This document shows positions 1 through 7,414 of a stretch of 64,000 nt of DNA, in pieces; within the stretch, counting starts at the first letter, position 1; each line of letters opens with the position of its first letter. Both the position numbers and the translations under genes were made by a program. Source of the stretch: Clostridia bacterium (lineage in GTDB: Bacteria; Bacillota; Clostridia; Christensenellales; Borkfalkiaceae); NCBI GenBank assembly GCA_017463425.1, contig JAFTPE010000025.1:1-64000 (forward strand). Direction: 5' to 3'. The notes under the pieces were generated by a model, which did not search any database, was not told where the DNA came from, and worked only from the letters and a program-made list of their open reading frames with translations.

Positions 1-33
1 TTAAATATGTTATAATTCATTTGAGGTGTACAA

Positions 34-387
34 ATGAAAGAAAATAAATTGATAGATTTATCAATGGATTTGGCGGTAAATGTCATTAAATTTTGTGAAA
101 AAATAAAAGGACATTATTCTCTCGTTAATCAGGTGGAACGTAGCGGAACCTCTATTGGCGCAAATATTAGAGAGGCTAATTATGCGCACAGCAAAGCAGA
201 TTTTGTAGCAAAATTGCAAATAGCTTTAAAAGAATGTTTTGAAACGGAATATTGGTTGGAGTTATTTATTAAAGCAAATTTGACGACACAAGAAGAAATA
301 AAAGAGATATTTAATTCCTGCGGAACAATTCGACGGCTGTTGATTGCATCAATCAACACTGTAAAGCAAACTAAAATCAATTTGTAA
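34..387 (+). CDS. four-helix-bundle protein (23S rRNA intervening-sequence protein family)
   Basis: The product is 117 aa, predicted all-helical and cytoplasmic. The stretch SGTSIGANIREA at about residues 37-48, followed by a long helix with KADFVAKLQIALKE, is diagnostic of the four-helix-bundle family first seen in ORFs of 23S rRNA intervening sequences and related to the Avd accessory protein of diversity-generating retroelements. The biochemical role of stand-alone members is unknown. A TATAAT -10 lies at 11-16 and a GAGGTG ribosome site at 23-28, so the ATG at 34 is well placed. No reverse transcriptase or variable repeat is visible nearby, so a retroelement role is not supported here. 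Confidence 0.85.
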   Translation: MKENKLIDLSMDLAVNVIKFCEKIKGHYSLVNQVERSGTSIGANIREANYAHSKADFVAKLQIALKECFETEYWLELFIKANLTTQEEIKEIFNSCGTIRRLLIASINTVKQTKINL

Positions 388-429
388 AACAAGAGGTTAA
401 AAAAAATAAAAACTTTGAATTAGAAAAGA

Positions 430-458
430 TTGACATTTTCGTTTTAGGGTGCTATAAT
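430..458 (+). promoter_or_regulatory. consensus promoter of tRNA-Val
   Basis: TTGACA at 430-435 and TATAAT at 453-458 are separated by exactly 17 bp and sit 18 bp before the tRNA. This is a perfect sigma-70/sigma-A match, as expected for a stable RNA gene. Confidence 0.9.
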
Positions 459-476
459 AGGCGTACAATCAAATAC

Positions 477-554
477 GGAGGCATAGTCTCAGTTGGTTAG
501 AGCGCTCGCTTCACATGCGAGAGGTCGGGGGTTCAAGTCCCTCTGTCTCCACCA
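477..554 (+). tRNA. tRNA-Val (anticodon CAC)
   Basis: The acceptor stem GGAGGCA/TGTCTCC, anticodon arm CTCGC-TTCACAT-GCGAG (anticodon CAC, reads GUG), T arm with TTCAAGT loop and an encoded CCA at 552-554 all fold. The D arm is slightly odd: seven bases rather than six separate the acceptor strand from A14. The simplest reading is a G-T-C-T-C 5' strand with T487 bulged against GAGC. It stands alone, between its own promoter and terminator. Confidence 0.93.
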
Positions 555-588
555 AAAAAGGAACACCCTGCAGGGTGTTCCTTTTTTG
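554..588 (+). terminator. terminator of tRNA-Val
   Basis: The inverted repeat AAGGAACACCCTG/CAGGGTGTTCCTT has almost no loop and is followed by a run of T. It begins at the last base of the encoded CCA. The 590-699 stretch after it holds nothing recognisable until the mscS promoter. Confidence 0.88.
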
Positions 589-699
589 GTGGAGATACGA
601 ACGCGCGCAATACTCGTTGTCGTTATCTCGTTCAATTTAATCCAAACAGTTGGTAAAAATTGATGGCTTTAAATTGCGCGAAAATTGTTGATGAAAACA

Positions 700-728
700 T
701 TGACTTTTCAAATAAAAAGTGTTATTAT
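700..728 (+). promoter_or_regulatory. promoter of mscS
   Basis: TTGACT (700-705) and TATTAT (723-728) have 17-bp spacing. This places transcription start near 735, downstream of the in-frame ATGs at 685 and 691, and so decides for the ATG at 754 as the mscS start. Confidence 0.75.
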
Positions 729-753
729 TAAGAAAAAAGGAGAAATAAATTTT

Positions 754-1566
754 ATGGATTGGCAAGCAATTTTAAATTCTATCGTAAATTGGGCAACTTC
801 TTCCGGGATTAGATTGGTTATTGCGCTGGTATTGCTTTTTATATCGTTTAAAGTAATTAACGCGCTGGCGAGAAGATTTACCAAACGTTCGGAGAAAAAA
901 GGCGTAGATAAAACCATTTCGCGTACGCTTATTTATATTTTCAAACTTAGTATGAAAATTATCGTTACTGTGTGCTTAATTGGTTACGTGGGTATCGATA
1001 CGAGTGGGATCACCGCGCTGATTGCTTCGGCTGGCGTTTGTATCGGTTTGGCGGTAAACGGCGCCGTATCAAATCTTGCGGGAGGCGTTGTGTTGATCGT
1101 TACTCGTCCGTTTAAGATTGACGATTATATTGACGTATTAGGTCATTCGGGGACGGTTGAGGAGATAAGAATTACGCAAACGAAACTGTGTACGCCTGAT
1201 AATAAGGTCGTATACATACCCAACGGCGCGCTTTCTTCTGCGGAAATCGTTAACTATTCTGAAAAAGATATCAGAAGGGTGGATAATACGTTCAGTATTG
1301 CGTACGATTGCGATTTTGAAAAAGCCAAAGACATTATCGTGAAGATTTGTTTAAACCACGAACTTGTTTTGAAAGAACCTGCTCCGTTTGTGCGCGTTTC
1401 TAATCACGGTAGCAGCAGTATTGATATCGTTGCCAGAGTTTGGGTAAAAAGCGCGGATTATTGGACGGTACATTTTGACCTTTTGGAAAAAGTGAAAGCG
1501 GAATTTGATGCAAACGGTATCGAGATTCCGTTTGATCAACTTGACGTGAATATTAAAAAGCAATAA
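754..1566 (+). CDS. mscS: small-conductance mechanosensitive channel, MscS family
   Basis: The product is 270 aa, the size of a minimal MscS (E. coli 286 aa). Membrane segments are near residues 19-38, 58-80 and 87-117. The third is the pore-lining helix, rich in Gly/Ala (GVCIGLAVNGAVSNLAGG) and ending in TRPF, followed by the beta domain (FKIDDYIDVLGHSGTVEEI) and the alpha/beta cage. MscS opens under membrane tension to release solutes on hypo-osmotic shock. The start at 754 follows AAGGAG at 738 and lies downstream of the promoter at 700-728. Upstream ATGs lack ribosome sites and would precede transcription start. It is a single-gene unit closed by a terminator. Confidence 0.92.
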   Translation: MDWQAILNSIVNWATSSGIRLVIALVLLFISFKVINALARRFTKRSEKKGVDKTISRTLIYIFKLSMKIIVTVCLIGYVGIDTSGITALIASAGVCIGLAVNGAVSNLAGGVVLIVTRPFKIDDYIDVLGHSGTVEEIRITQTKLCTPDNKVVYIPNGALSSAEIVNYSEKDIRRVDNTFSIAYDCDFEKAKDIIVKICLNHELVLKEPAPFVRVSNHGSSSIDIVARVWVKSADYWTVHFDLLEKVKAEFDANGIEIPFDQLDVNIKKQ

Positions 1567-1596
1567 CGTTTTTACGGTTGGGCTGATTTATTAGAG

Positions 1597-1637
1597 AAAA
1601 AGGCTGTGATTTTGATTGAAAAATCACAGCCTTTTTT
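1597..1637 (+). terminator. terminator of mscS
   Basis: The stem AAAAAGGCTGTGATTT pairs with AAATCACAGCCTTTTT around a short loop, ending in six T. Confidence 0.88.
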
Positions 1638-1729
1638 GTGTCTACTAATGGAAAATTTGATTGTAGAAGTGGTTTTGTCGATAAAATGAAAGATGTCATA
1701 AAAATACCTGACAAAGCTCATAAAAAGAT

Positions 1730-1758
1730 TTGACAATTTAATATATACGGAGTATAAT
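1730..1758 (+). promoter_or_regulatory. promoter of the YwaF-like pair
   Basis: Consensus TTGACA (1730-1735), 17 bp, TATAAT (1753-1758), with the first gene's start 23 bp further on. Confidence 0.88.
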
Positions 1759-1781
1759 ATCGCATAAAGGAAGGCTCACAT

Positions 1782-2639
1782 ATGATTATAAAGATGTTCA
1801 ATTTTTGGTATTTTCTATGGATAGCAGTGGTGGCAGGCGCAGGCGTAGGGCTATACTACTTATTGAACAACAAAACGGATAAAACGAAAAAAATAGTTTT
1901 ACTGTCCATCTTGTTCTTTGCGATAGTATTACACTTTTTAAAATGTTTGATTCCGCCATATTCCACCAACCAAGGTAGATTGTACAGCGATATTTTCTTT
2001 ATCAATATTTGCGCAGCGAACATTTGCTTGTTCCCGATTATGTTTATTAGCAAAAGCAATATTTGGAAAGATTATATGTTCTATCTTGGCTTGTTGGGAG
2101 GAGGGCTGGCGGTTCTTTATCCTATTGAACCGCTGCTTAAAACCAACCCTGAGGAAGAAGTTTTAGATGTGATAAGGTTTTATATTCATCATGGCATTTT
2201 GCTAATCGTGCCTTTGTTGATGGTGGCGTTGAAACTCCATACAATCAGCTATAAGCGCGTATGGGCTGTACCAGGGTGTCTTTTGGTGATTATGCTGTTT
2301 ATTATGCTGAATCAAATTATTCAAAGCGAAATCGGTTTTGTTTCGCTGCGTGGAGACGATATCTTTAAAATTGGCTACAAAAACAGTTCCTATATATGGG
2401 GGCCTGACGACGACATTGGCTATTTTATTGCAAATTTCTGTCCCGAGCTTTTTAAAACTTTGCCCGTAGGCGAATTTGCCGGGCAGGAGAAATATTGGCC
2501 GTGGGTTTGGTTGGTCGTTCCTGCATATCTATTGTTGACGCCGATTGCGTTTTTGATTGCGGCTATCGTCGATTTTAAAAGATTAAAAAAGGACTTGGCG
2601 TTTGTGCGGCAAGTTTGCAAAGAAAGAATGCAAAAATAA
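1782..2639 (+). CDS. YwaF/TMEM164-like integral membrane protein
   Basis: The product is 285 aa with about seven hydrophobic segments and short polar loops. The layout, a first helix then a polar stretch and a second helix leading to FFINICAANICLFPIM, resembles the YwaF family (bacterial relatives of TMEM164), whose members usually have 230-260 residues. No catalytic motif is obvious and the function of bacterial members is unestablished. An AAGGAAGG ribosome site precedes ATG 1782. It lies 24 bp before a second protein of similar architecture, so the two are probably co-transcribed and may form a pair. The family call is from pattern recognition only. Confidence 0.6.
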   Translation: MIIKMFNFWYFLWIAVVAGAGVGLYYLLNNKTDKTKKIVLLSILFFAIVLHFLKCLIPPYSTNQGRLYSDIFFINICAANICLFPIMFISKSNIWKDYMFYLGLLGGGLAVLYPIEPLLKTNPEEEVLDVIRFYIHHGILLIVPLLMVALKLHTISYKRVWAVPGCLLVIMLFIMLNQIIQSEIGFVSLRGDDIFKIGYKNSSYIWGPDDDIGYFIANFCPELFKTLPVGEFAGQEKYWPWVWLVVPAYLLLTPIAFLIAAIVDFKRLKKDLAFVRQVCKERMQK

Positions 2640-2663
2640 AGAAAAAATACAAAGGAAGTAGGT

Positions 2664-3449
2664 ATGACTTTTAAAGATTGGATTTTTAGTATTCATCCCG
2701 AAGGGGACGGTTACAGCGGACAATGGCAATTTCCGCATATATTTACGTTGTGTTTGTGTATAGGCATCATTTTATCGCTTGCGTTTTTGTTTAGAAATAA
2801 AAACCAAACCACGCGCAATAACGTAGTGCGAATCCTTACGCTGTGCATTTTGTTTTTCGAGCTTGCTCGTCGTATTGTCAATATCGCGAAAGGAGAAATA
2901 GTCGATTTACATACGTTTTTATATGTTTTATTGCCGAGGCCGTGGTGTGCGATTTCCTGTTGGCTGATGATTTTTGCAGGGGCGTTTCCTAAGAAAACGT
3001 TGTGGAATTTTGCCGCGATTAACGCGTTGCTTTGTTCGGTGATTTTCTTTGCTTACCCGTCGGCAGGTTTCAACGATAGGCACATTTTGTTTGAAAACCT
3101 GTATTCGATAGCAACGCACGCGTTGTTGCTGATTAGTTCGGTAAGTGTTCTTACGTTAAAGGTAGGGGATTTTCGTTATAAACGGGAAACTTTTTGTAAC
3201 GGCTTTTTAAAAGAGTTGATTTTGCTTGCCGTTGTATTCGTGTACGGCGTGGTGGAATTAAAGTTAAACCTTTCTACCGACCCGTTGTATTTTATGCCCA
3301 TTGCAGGAAACGAGGTGAAAGAAATTTTGGGGTTAGACAGCGTACCGTACGTTATTGTTTACAGCCTTTTCTTGTGTGTGTGGGTCAACGCTTTTTACGT
3401 GATTCCGATGCTTTGGAAGAAATTTTCTAAAAAGAAAGAAGAAGTATAA
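2664..3449 (+). CDS. YwaF/TMEM164-like integral membrane protein (second copy)
   Basis: The product is 261 aa with around seven membrane segments. The early segment with FPHIFTLCLCIG, then VLLPRPWCAISCWLMIFAG, then the late pair FELARR and VVFVYGVVELKLN resembles the YwaF family more closely than the preceding protein does. AGGAAG precedes ATG 2664. The C-terminus is lysine-rich (KKFSKKKEEV), as in cytoplasmic tails. Function is unknown; tandem placement and shared topology suggest divergent paralogues. Confidence 0.6.
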   Translation: MTFKDWIFSIHPEGDGYSGQWQFPHIFTLCLCIGIILSLAFLFRNKNQTTRNNVVRILTLCILFFELARRIVNIAKGEIVDLHTFLYVLLPRPWCAISCWLMIFAGAFPKKTLWNFAAINALLCSVIFFAYPSAGFNDRHILFENLYSIATHALLLISSVSVLTLKVGDFRYKRETFCNGFLKELILLAVVFVYGVVELKLNLSTDPLYFMPIAGNEVKEILGLDSVPYVIVYSLFLCVWVNAFYVIPMLWKKFSKKKEEV

Positions 3450-3549
3450 AACCGTTTGAAAGGCGTGCGTGGTATAAAAATAGAAGGAAACGTATCTTTT
3501 TGATACAAACCGAAAAGAGTTGATGGTCATTATTTAACTAAATGAAAAA

Positions 3550-3590
3550 AATAAAGGAAACATAGGCGTTACCCTATGTTTCCTTTATTG
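3550..3590. terminator. bidirectional terminator hairpin
   Basis: AATAAAGGAAACATAGG and its reverse complement flank a 5-base loop. Read on the minus strand the hairpin ends in seven T and is a strong terminator; read on the plus strand it closes the YwaF-like operon more weakly. It lies about 50 bp beyond the small RNA's own terminator. Confidence 0.7.
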
Positions 3591-3639
3591 TCGTAGCAAA
3601 TTTACGATAGAGGTATATCGACTAATGAAAATCGCGCAT

Positions 3640-3848
3640 AAAAAAGTGCGCCTACCGAAGCAAGCGCACAAAAACACAGACTCCGATAGTCGCCAAACTA
3701 ACTTTACGCAAAATGGTGTAGCCATAATGATACAAGTAGAATCTGCATTTTATCAAATTCAACAATATCATTATGACAAAAATAAATATAATTATTCCAT
3801 AAAAAAGAAAATTACACCACGGATTGCGTTTATTTAGTTAGTTTGGCA
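3640..3848 (-). ncRNA. predicted structured small RNA of about 205 nt (unidentified; 6S-like rod possible)
   Basis: Nearly all of the 549 bp without a protein gene (3450-3998) is explained by this minus-strand unit. It has a promoter TTGACA-17-TACAAT (3877-3882 and 3854-3859) and a terminator at 3640-3669 made of GTGCGC/GCGCAC, a UUCG-capped inner stem and six U. The transcript would begin at the edge of a long rod: perfect 12-bp pairing of 3836-3847 with 3692-3703, then 3824-3829 with 3706-3711, 3813-3819 with 3714-3720, and 3766-3775 with 3723-3732. No convincing ORF is inside. Length and rod shape recall 6S RNA, but no conserved bubble can be proven. It is not tmRNA, RNase P RNA or SRP RNA by motif. 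Confidence 0.6.
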
Positions 3849-3853
3849 TAATT

Positions 3854-3882
3854 ATTGTAGCATAAAAGAAAAAGATTGTCAA
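3854..3882 (-). promoter_or_regulatory. promoter of the predicted small RNA
   Basis: On the minus strand, TTGACA (3882-3877) and TACAAT (3859-3854) are exactly 17 bp apart, about 7 bp before the first base of the closing stem. Confidence 0.75.
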
Positions 3883-3930
3883 CGATTTATCAAATATAAT
3901 AGATACAAACTTACGATTATATTATATACT

Positions 3931-3975
3931 ACATTTGCGGTAATGTCAAATATTTTACCGCATTTGTGGTATAAT
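3931..3975 (+). promoter_or_regulatory. promoter and probable operators of the XRE-ZIP pair
   Basis: The -10 TATAAT is at 3970-3975; no good -35 is seen. Overlapping symmetry fills the region: ACATT-6-AATGT at 3931-3946, GCGGTAA/TTACCGC at 3937-3943 and 3955-3961, and a direct repeat CATTTGYGGTA at 3932-3942 and 3961-3971. This is what an autoregulating XRE repressor would bind; the assignment to the adjacent regulator is inference. Confidence 0.5.
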
Positions 3976-3998
3976 TTTTTATAGAAAGGAGAAAAATT

Positions 3999-4211
3999 AT
4001 GGATTATGGGAAAATATTAAAAGAGCATAGAGAAAATGCAGGGTTATCGCAACAGGAATTGGCGAAAGCAACCAATCTTTCTCAGCAAGGCATCAGCTGT
4101 TGGGAAAAAAATTTGAGAACGCCGAATTTAACGGCTTGTATACAGTTAGCGGATTTTTACGGAATCTCCTTAGATGAGTTGGTTGGGCATACAATTAAAA
4201 AGAATTGGTAA
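3999..4211 (+). CDS. small XRE-family HTH transcriptional regulator
   Basis: The product is 70 aa and consists only of a Cro/CI-type helix-turn-helix: KILKEHRENAGLSQQELAKA (helices 1-2), then TNLSQQGISCWEKNLRTPN (recognition helix) and LTACIQLADFYGISLDELVG. There is no sensor domain. AAAGGAG precedes ATG 3999. The ZIP transporter start lies 23 bp downstream, so it probably controls its own operon through the repeats at 3931-3971. A metal link is inferred from the neighbour only, as no metal-binding cluster is visible. Confidence 0.85.
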   Translation: MDYGKILKEHRENAGLSQQELAKATNLSQQGISCWEKNLRTPNLTACIQLADFYGISLDELVGHTIKKNW

Positions 4212-4234
4212 TAAAAAATAGGAGAGAAAACGGT

Positions 4235-4987
4235 ATGGAAATGGTATTGTTGACGGCGCTGGGCGTTGGCGGAGCAACGGTAATCGGCGCGATAATCGGT
4301 TTTTTATTTAAAAATATTTCCCACAAATTTTCGGATATCGTGTTGTCGTTTGCCGCAGGCGTTATGTTGGCGGCGGCGGTGGTGGGCTTGATTTTGCCCT
4401 CTTTGGAATACGGGGATTCGTGGGGGATTGTCATTACGGTTGCAGGGATTTTCGCAGGCGCGGTTTGTTTGAATTTGGTGGACAAGCTCGTTCCGCATCT
4501 TCACAAATTGATGGGAGCGGAAATAGAAGAACATAACAACGCAAACCTTAACAAAGTGCTGTTGTTCGTGTTTGCAATCGCCATTCACAATTTGCCTGAG
4601 GGGATTGCCGCGGGCGTAGGGTTTGGTTCGGGCGACGTTTCGCAGGCCTTGATTATCGCAGGGGGGATTGCGCTTCAAAACGTTCCCGAAGGAATGGTGA
4701 TAATCGCGCCTATGTTGGCGGCTGGGATTTCCAAGAAAAAGACGTTCATTGCCGCGCTTATAACGGGGCTTGTTGAGGTGGTTGGGACGTTGATTGGCTA
4801 TTTTGCAGTCAGTCTTGCCTCTGCCATTTTGCCTTTTGCATTGGCGTTTGCAGGCGGTACAATGTTGTACGTTATCAGCGACGAAATGATTCCCGAAACG
4901 CACGCGCACGGCGGAGAGAGAGGCGCAACGTACGCGCTACTCGTTGGGTTTTGTTTGATGCTCGTTATGGACGTATGGTTGGGGTAA
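4235..4987 (+). CDS. ZIP-family divalent metal transporter (ZupT-like)
   Basis: The product is 250 aa with about eight membrane segments. The ZIP signatures are present: HNLPEGIAAGVGFG in TM4 and ALQNVPEGMVI in TM5, which form the binuclear metal site, preceded by a short polar loop (HLHKLMGAEIEEHNN) in place of the long His-rich loop of eukaryotic members. It should move Zn2+, or Fe/Mn, into the cytoplasm. ATG 4235 is chosen over TTG 4205 because AGGAG (4220-4224) precedes it and TTG 4205 overlaps the regulator. It ends at a bidirectional terminator. Confidence 0.9.
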   Translation: MEMVLLTALGVGGATVIGAIIGFLFKNISHKFSDIVLSFAAGVMLAAAVVGLILPSLEYGDSWGIVITVAGIFAGAVCLNLVDKLVPHLHKLMGAEIEEHNNANLNKVLLFVFAIAIHNLPEGIAAGVGFGSGDVSQALIIAGGIALQNVPEGMVIIAPMLAAGISKKKTFIAALITGLVEVVGTLIGYFAVSLASAILPFALAFAGGTMLYVISDEMIPETHAHGGERGATYALLVGFCLMLVMDVWLG

Positions 4988-5026
4988 AATCCCGTTCAAC
5001 GCATACCTGGTATAGAGAAAAGACGA

Positions 5027-5064
5027 AAAAACACTCTTGGTTTTACATTCCAAGAGTGTTTTTA
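5027..5064. terminator. bidirectional terminator between ZIP and PII genes
   Basis: AAAACACTCTTGG/CCAAGAGTGTTTT with a 9-base loop and T runs on both strands; it serves the converging ZIP (+) and PII/DUF1538 (-) units. Confidence 0.88.
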
Positions 5065-5080
5065 TATGCAAAAGTTGATT

Positions 5081-5410
5081 TTATTTTTGTTCGGGGGCGG
5101 AAGAAATGCCGACCACGCCGTCTACGGGCATACAAAAGGCAATGCCCTGCCCAGGGGTATCCAAGCCAACTTCGTCGTACAACGCCTTTAAAACGTCGTC
5201 TTTGATTTGTGTTGGCACGACAATCATCACGATTTCTTTTTCGGGTTCAATCGTGATATGGAAAAAGGTTTCCGCCTCTTTTCCCGCCGTACCGCGCGCA
5301 TTGATCACCGTACCGCCGCGCGCGCCGAATTTTTTCGCGGCGTCCATAACCGCCTCGCTGTAACCGCTGTTTACTATACAAAAAATGGCTTCGTGGGTAA
5401 AGTTTGCCAT
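5081..5410 (-). CDS. PII-like nitrogen-regulatory family protein (last gene of the DUF1538 operon)
   Basis: The product is 109 aa with the PII beta-alpha-beta fold pattern: N-terminal AIFCIVNSGYSEAVMDAAKKF, a T-loop region (GARGGTVINARGT), FFHITIEPEKEIVMIVV, and a B-loop-like PGQGIAFCMPVDGVVGI. True GlnB/GlnK proteins carry a Tyr-51 uridylylation site in the T-loop; none is seen, so it is a divergent PII-like sensor. AAAGGAG precedes its ATG. It follows another PII-like gene by 15 bp and a DUF1538 membrane protein, a combination known in Clostridia. It probably binds a small ligand and gates the membrane protein, which is inference. Confidence 0.8.
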   Translation of the reverse strand: MANFTHEAIFCIVNSGYSEAVMDAAKKFGARGGTVINARGTAGKEAETFFHITIEPEKEIVMIVVPTQIKDDVLKALYDEVGLDTPGQGIAFCMPVDGVVGISSAPEQK

Positions 5411-5425
5411 ATTGATTTTCTCCTT

Positions 5426-5824
5426 TTATTTTCTGTTATTGCTCAAAAAACGATAAATTGCCACGCCGACGACGCTGGAAAGGGGAATGGTGAATGCAAT
5501 CCCTTTTCCCTTTTTCAAGGTGTGGAATTTTTCTTCCAACGCGTGCAGAGCCTCCACGGCTTTGTCCTCGCGGATTACGCTGAAAATAACGCTTTTATCC
5601 GAATCTTCCAAACCCAGCAAATGCAGAGTTTCGGATTTTGCCGTGCCTTGCGCAAGGACGGACGTTTGAAAATTGACCTCGAACGCGTGCAGAAAGTCCA
5701 TATAAAATTCCGCTTTGCTACGGTTGACCACCGTAACCAACAATTTCAATTTCCGAAAGGCGTTGTCGGCGTTTTTTTGCGGTTTAAGAGTAGATTTGCG
5801 TTTTTTGGAAATTTTAGATTCCAT
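5426..5824 (-). CDS. PII-like protein with extended N-terminus
   Basis: The product is 132 aa. About 25 basic residues (KKRKSTLKPQK) precede a PII-like core: LKLLVTVVNRSKAEFYMDFLHA, DSDKSVIFSVIREDKAVEALHALE and KGKGIAFTIPLSSVVGVAIY. The core's ends match the downstream 109-aa protein (GxGIAFxxPxxxVVG), so the two are diverged paralogues that could form a heterotrimer. AAAGGAGG precedes ATG at 5824. It lies 12 bp after the DUF1538 gene. The ligand and regulatory target are unknown. Confidence 0.75.
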   Translation of the reverse strand: MESKISKKRKSTLKPQKNADNAFRKLKLLVTVVNRSKAEFYMDFLHAFEVNFQTSVLAQGTAKSETLHLLGLEDSDKSVIFSVIREDKAVEALHALEEKFHTLKKGKGIAFTIPLSSVVGVAIYRFLSNNRK

Positions 5825-5836
5825 TGCCGACCTCCT

Positions 5837-7363
5837 TTATAAAAAATTGATAATCTGTTTGTCGTCCGCTTCCAAAATACGTTTCATAGCAATTTTTTCT
5901 TTTACGTGTTTGGAAACGACGGCTTTAAAGCCCAAAGATTGAATGGTGATAAGCGGTGTCATAGCAACCATTGCCACCAAGCCGAACGCGTCGGTGAGGA
6001 TTTTCGCCTCGCCTTGCAATGCGGCGCATACCCCGATTAAAAACGGGAGGATAAAACTCGAAGTCAGCGGACCGCTGGCAACGCCGCCCGAGTCGAACGC
6101 AATCGCCGTGTATAATTTGGGAACGAAAAACGAAAGCCCCAACGATATAAAATAGCCTGGGATTACGTAATATAGAATACTGAAATCGAAAATGACGCGA
6201 AGGACGGAGAGCGCAATAGATACGCCCACGCCTATCGAAAGGGCAATCAGCATCGAACGTTTGCTGACCGCGCCGCCTGTAACCGCCTCGACTTGTTTGT
6301 TCAATACGTGAATGGCAGGTTCTGCCAAAACCACCGTCAAACCCAAAATAAACGCCGCAACCACCAATAAAATCGGGTCGTTTTGCGCGAGGTGTACGCC
6401 CATTTTATAACCGATAGGCATAAACCCTATCGTAACCGCCGAAAGGAAAATTACCAAGCCGAAAAACGTGTAGAAAATACCGACGATAATTTGCAACAAA
6501 CGCATTTTAGGCAGTTTCATAAACAAATACTGCAACAGGAAGAAGAACGCCGCAATGGGCAGGAGGGCAATCGCCACTTCTTGTCCCGTATGGAAGACGG
6601 TTGTGAAAAACGCCTCGCCCAAATGGGATTCAATCGAATAATCGGGCAGGGAATAATTGACTTCGCCCGTTGTGAAAACGCCCAAAAACATTACCGCGAG
6701 GATTGGACCGATAGAGCAAAGCGCGATAAAGCCGAAACTGTTTTCGCGGTTGCGTTTGTCGCCGAGCGCGGCTGCCACACCTACGCCGAGCGCCATAATG
6801 AACGGCACGGTGATAGGGCCTGTCGTTACGCCGCCCGAATCGAACGCAAGGGGTAAAAAGCTGTCGTTGCCGCGCGTAACCACAATGGATACCAACGCGA
6901 ACAGCAACATATAAAAGAAGGTGAGCAACGCCGAAAGACTGACGCGGAACACGATTTTTAATACGGAAAGGACGAGGAACAAACCCACGCCCACGCCAAT
7001 AGCGAGCGTCAGCGTTGTGCCGTCAATCACTTCTTTAACCTGCGTTGCGAGAACGGAAAGGTCGGGTTCGGCAATCGTGATAAACACGCCCATAATAAAA
7101 CAAATGAGGAGCAAGGTTTTGAATTTTCCCGTCTTTGACAGCCCCGACCCGATTTGTTCGCCCATAGGGGTCATGGCGATATCCGCGCCGAGGTTGAAAA
7201 GCGCCATACCCACGATTAAAGCCAGCGAGCAGAGCGCGAAAACAAGCGATTCTTTTAAGGAAAAATCGACCAAAGGCGTACAGTTCAGCAACAAAACAAT
7301 CAACGAAACGGGTAAAACCGAAACGATGGATTCTTTTAATTTTGTCAACAATGCTTTCAACAT
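5837..7363 (-). CDS. DUF1538 membrane protein, tandem-repeat putative transporter
   Basis: The product is 508 aa with about 12-14 membrane segments and two homologous halves. Each half has an acidic-proline motif (AEPD at 98-101, AEPAIH at 347-352) and a signature FDSGGVxxGP (174-183 and 423-432), symmetry typical of inverted- or tandem-repeat transporters. DUF1538 proteins have no assigned substrate. It is first in a three-gene operon with two PII-like proteins, so ligand-controlled transport is the natural hypothesis. A consensus promoter lies at 7415-7443. Confidence 0.85.
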   Translation of the reverse strand: MLKALLTKLKESIVSVLPVSLIVLLLNCTPLVDFSLKESLVFALCSLALIVGMALFNLGADIAMTPMGEQIGSGLSKTGKFKTLLLICFIMGVFITIAEPDLSVLATQVKEVIDGTTLTLAIGVGVGLFLVLSVLKIVFRVSLSALLTFFYMLLFALVSIVVTRGNDSFLPLAFDSGGVTTGPITVPFIMALGVGVAAALGDKRNRENSFGFIALCSIGPILAVMFLGVFTTGEVNYSLPDYSIESHLGEAFFTTVFHTGQEVAIALLPIAAFFFLLQYLFMKLPKMRLLQIIVGIFYTFFGLVIFLSAVTIGFMPIGYKMGVHLAQNDPILLVVAAFILGLTVVLAEPAIHVLNKQVEAVTGGAVSKRSMLIALSIGVGVSIALSVLRVIFDFSILYYVIPGYFISLGLSFFVPKLYTAIAFDSGGVASGPLTSSFILPFLIGVCAALQGEAKILTDAFGLVAMVAMTPLITIQSLGFKAVVSKHVKEKIAMKRILEADDKQIINFL

Positions 7364-7414
7364 AACGCGCTCCGTAAAGTAAGGAAAGATTTCCCAAAAA
7401 GTTTATATAACATT

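Noticed and set aside
1..387. Diversity-generating retroelement centred on the four-helix-bundle gene
   Set aside because: No reverse transcriptase, template repeat or variable target gene in the visible neighbourhood, although the left flank is outside the window.
3625..3837. 70-codon plus-strand frame in the gap before the XRE gene
   Set aside because: It is antisense to the rod-shaped small RNA, lacks a ribosome site and promoter, and has no protein-like composition; the frame is a by-product of the inverted repeats.
3640..3848. Naming the small RNA as 6S RNA
   Set aside because: Length and rod shape fit, but the diagnostic open-promoter-like bubble cannot be shown without a covariance search.
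4304..4909. 201-codon minus-strand frame under the ZIP gene
   Set aside because: Arg/Asn/Gln/His-rich shadow of a clear membrane-protein gene; no ribosome site.
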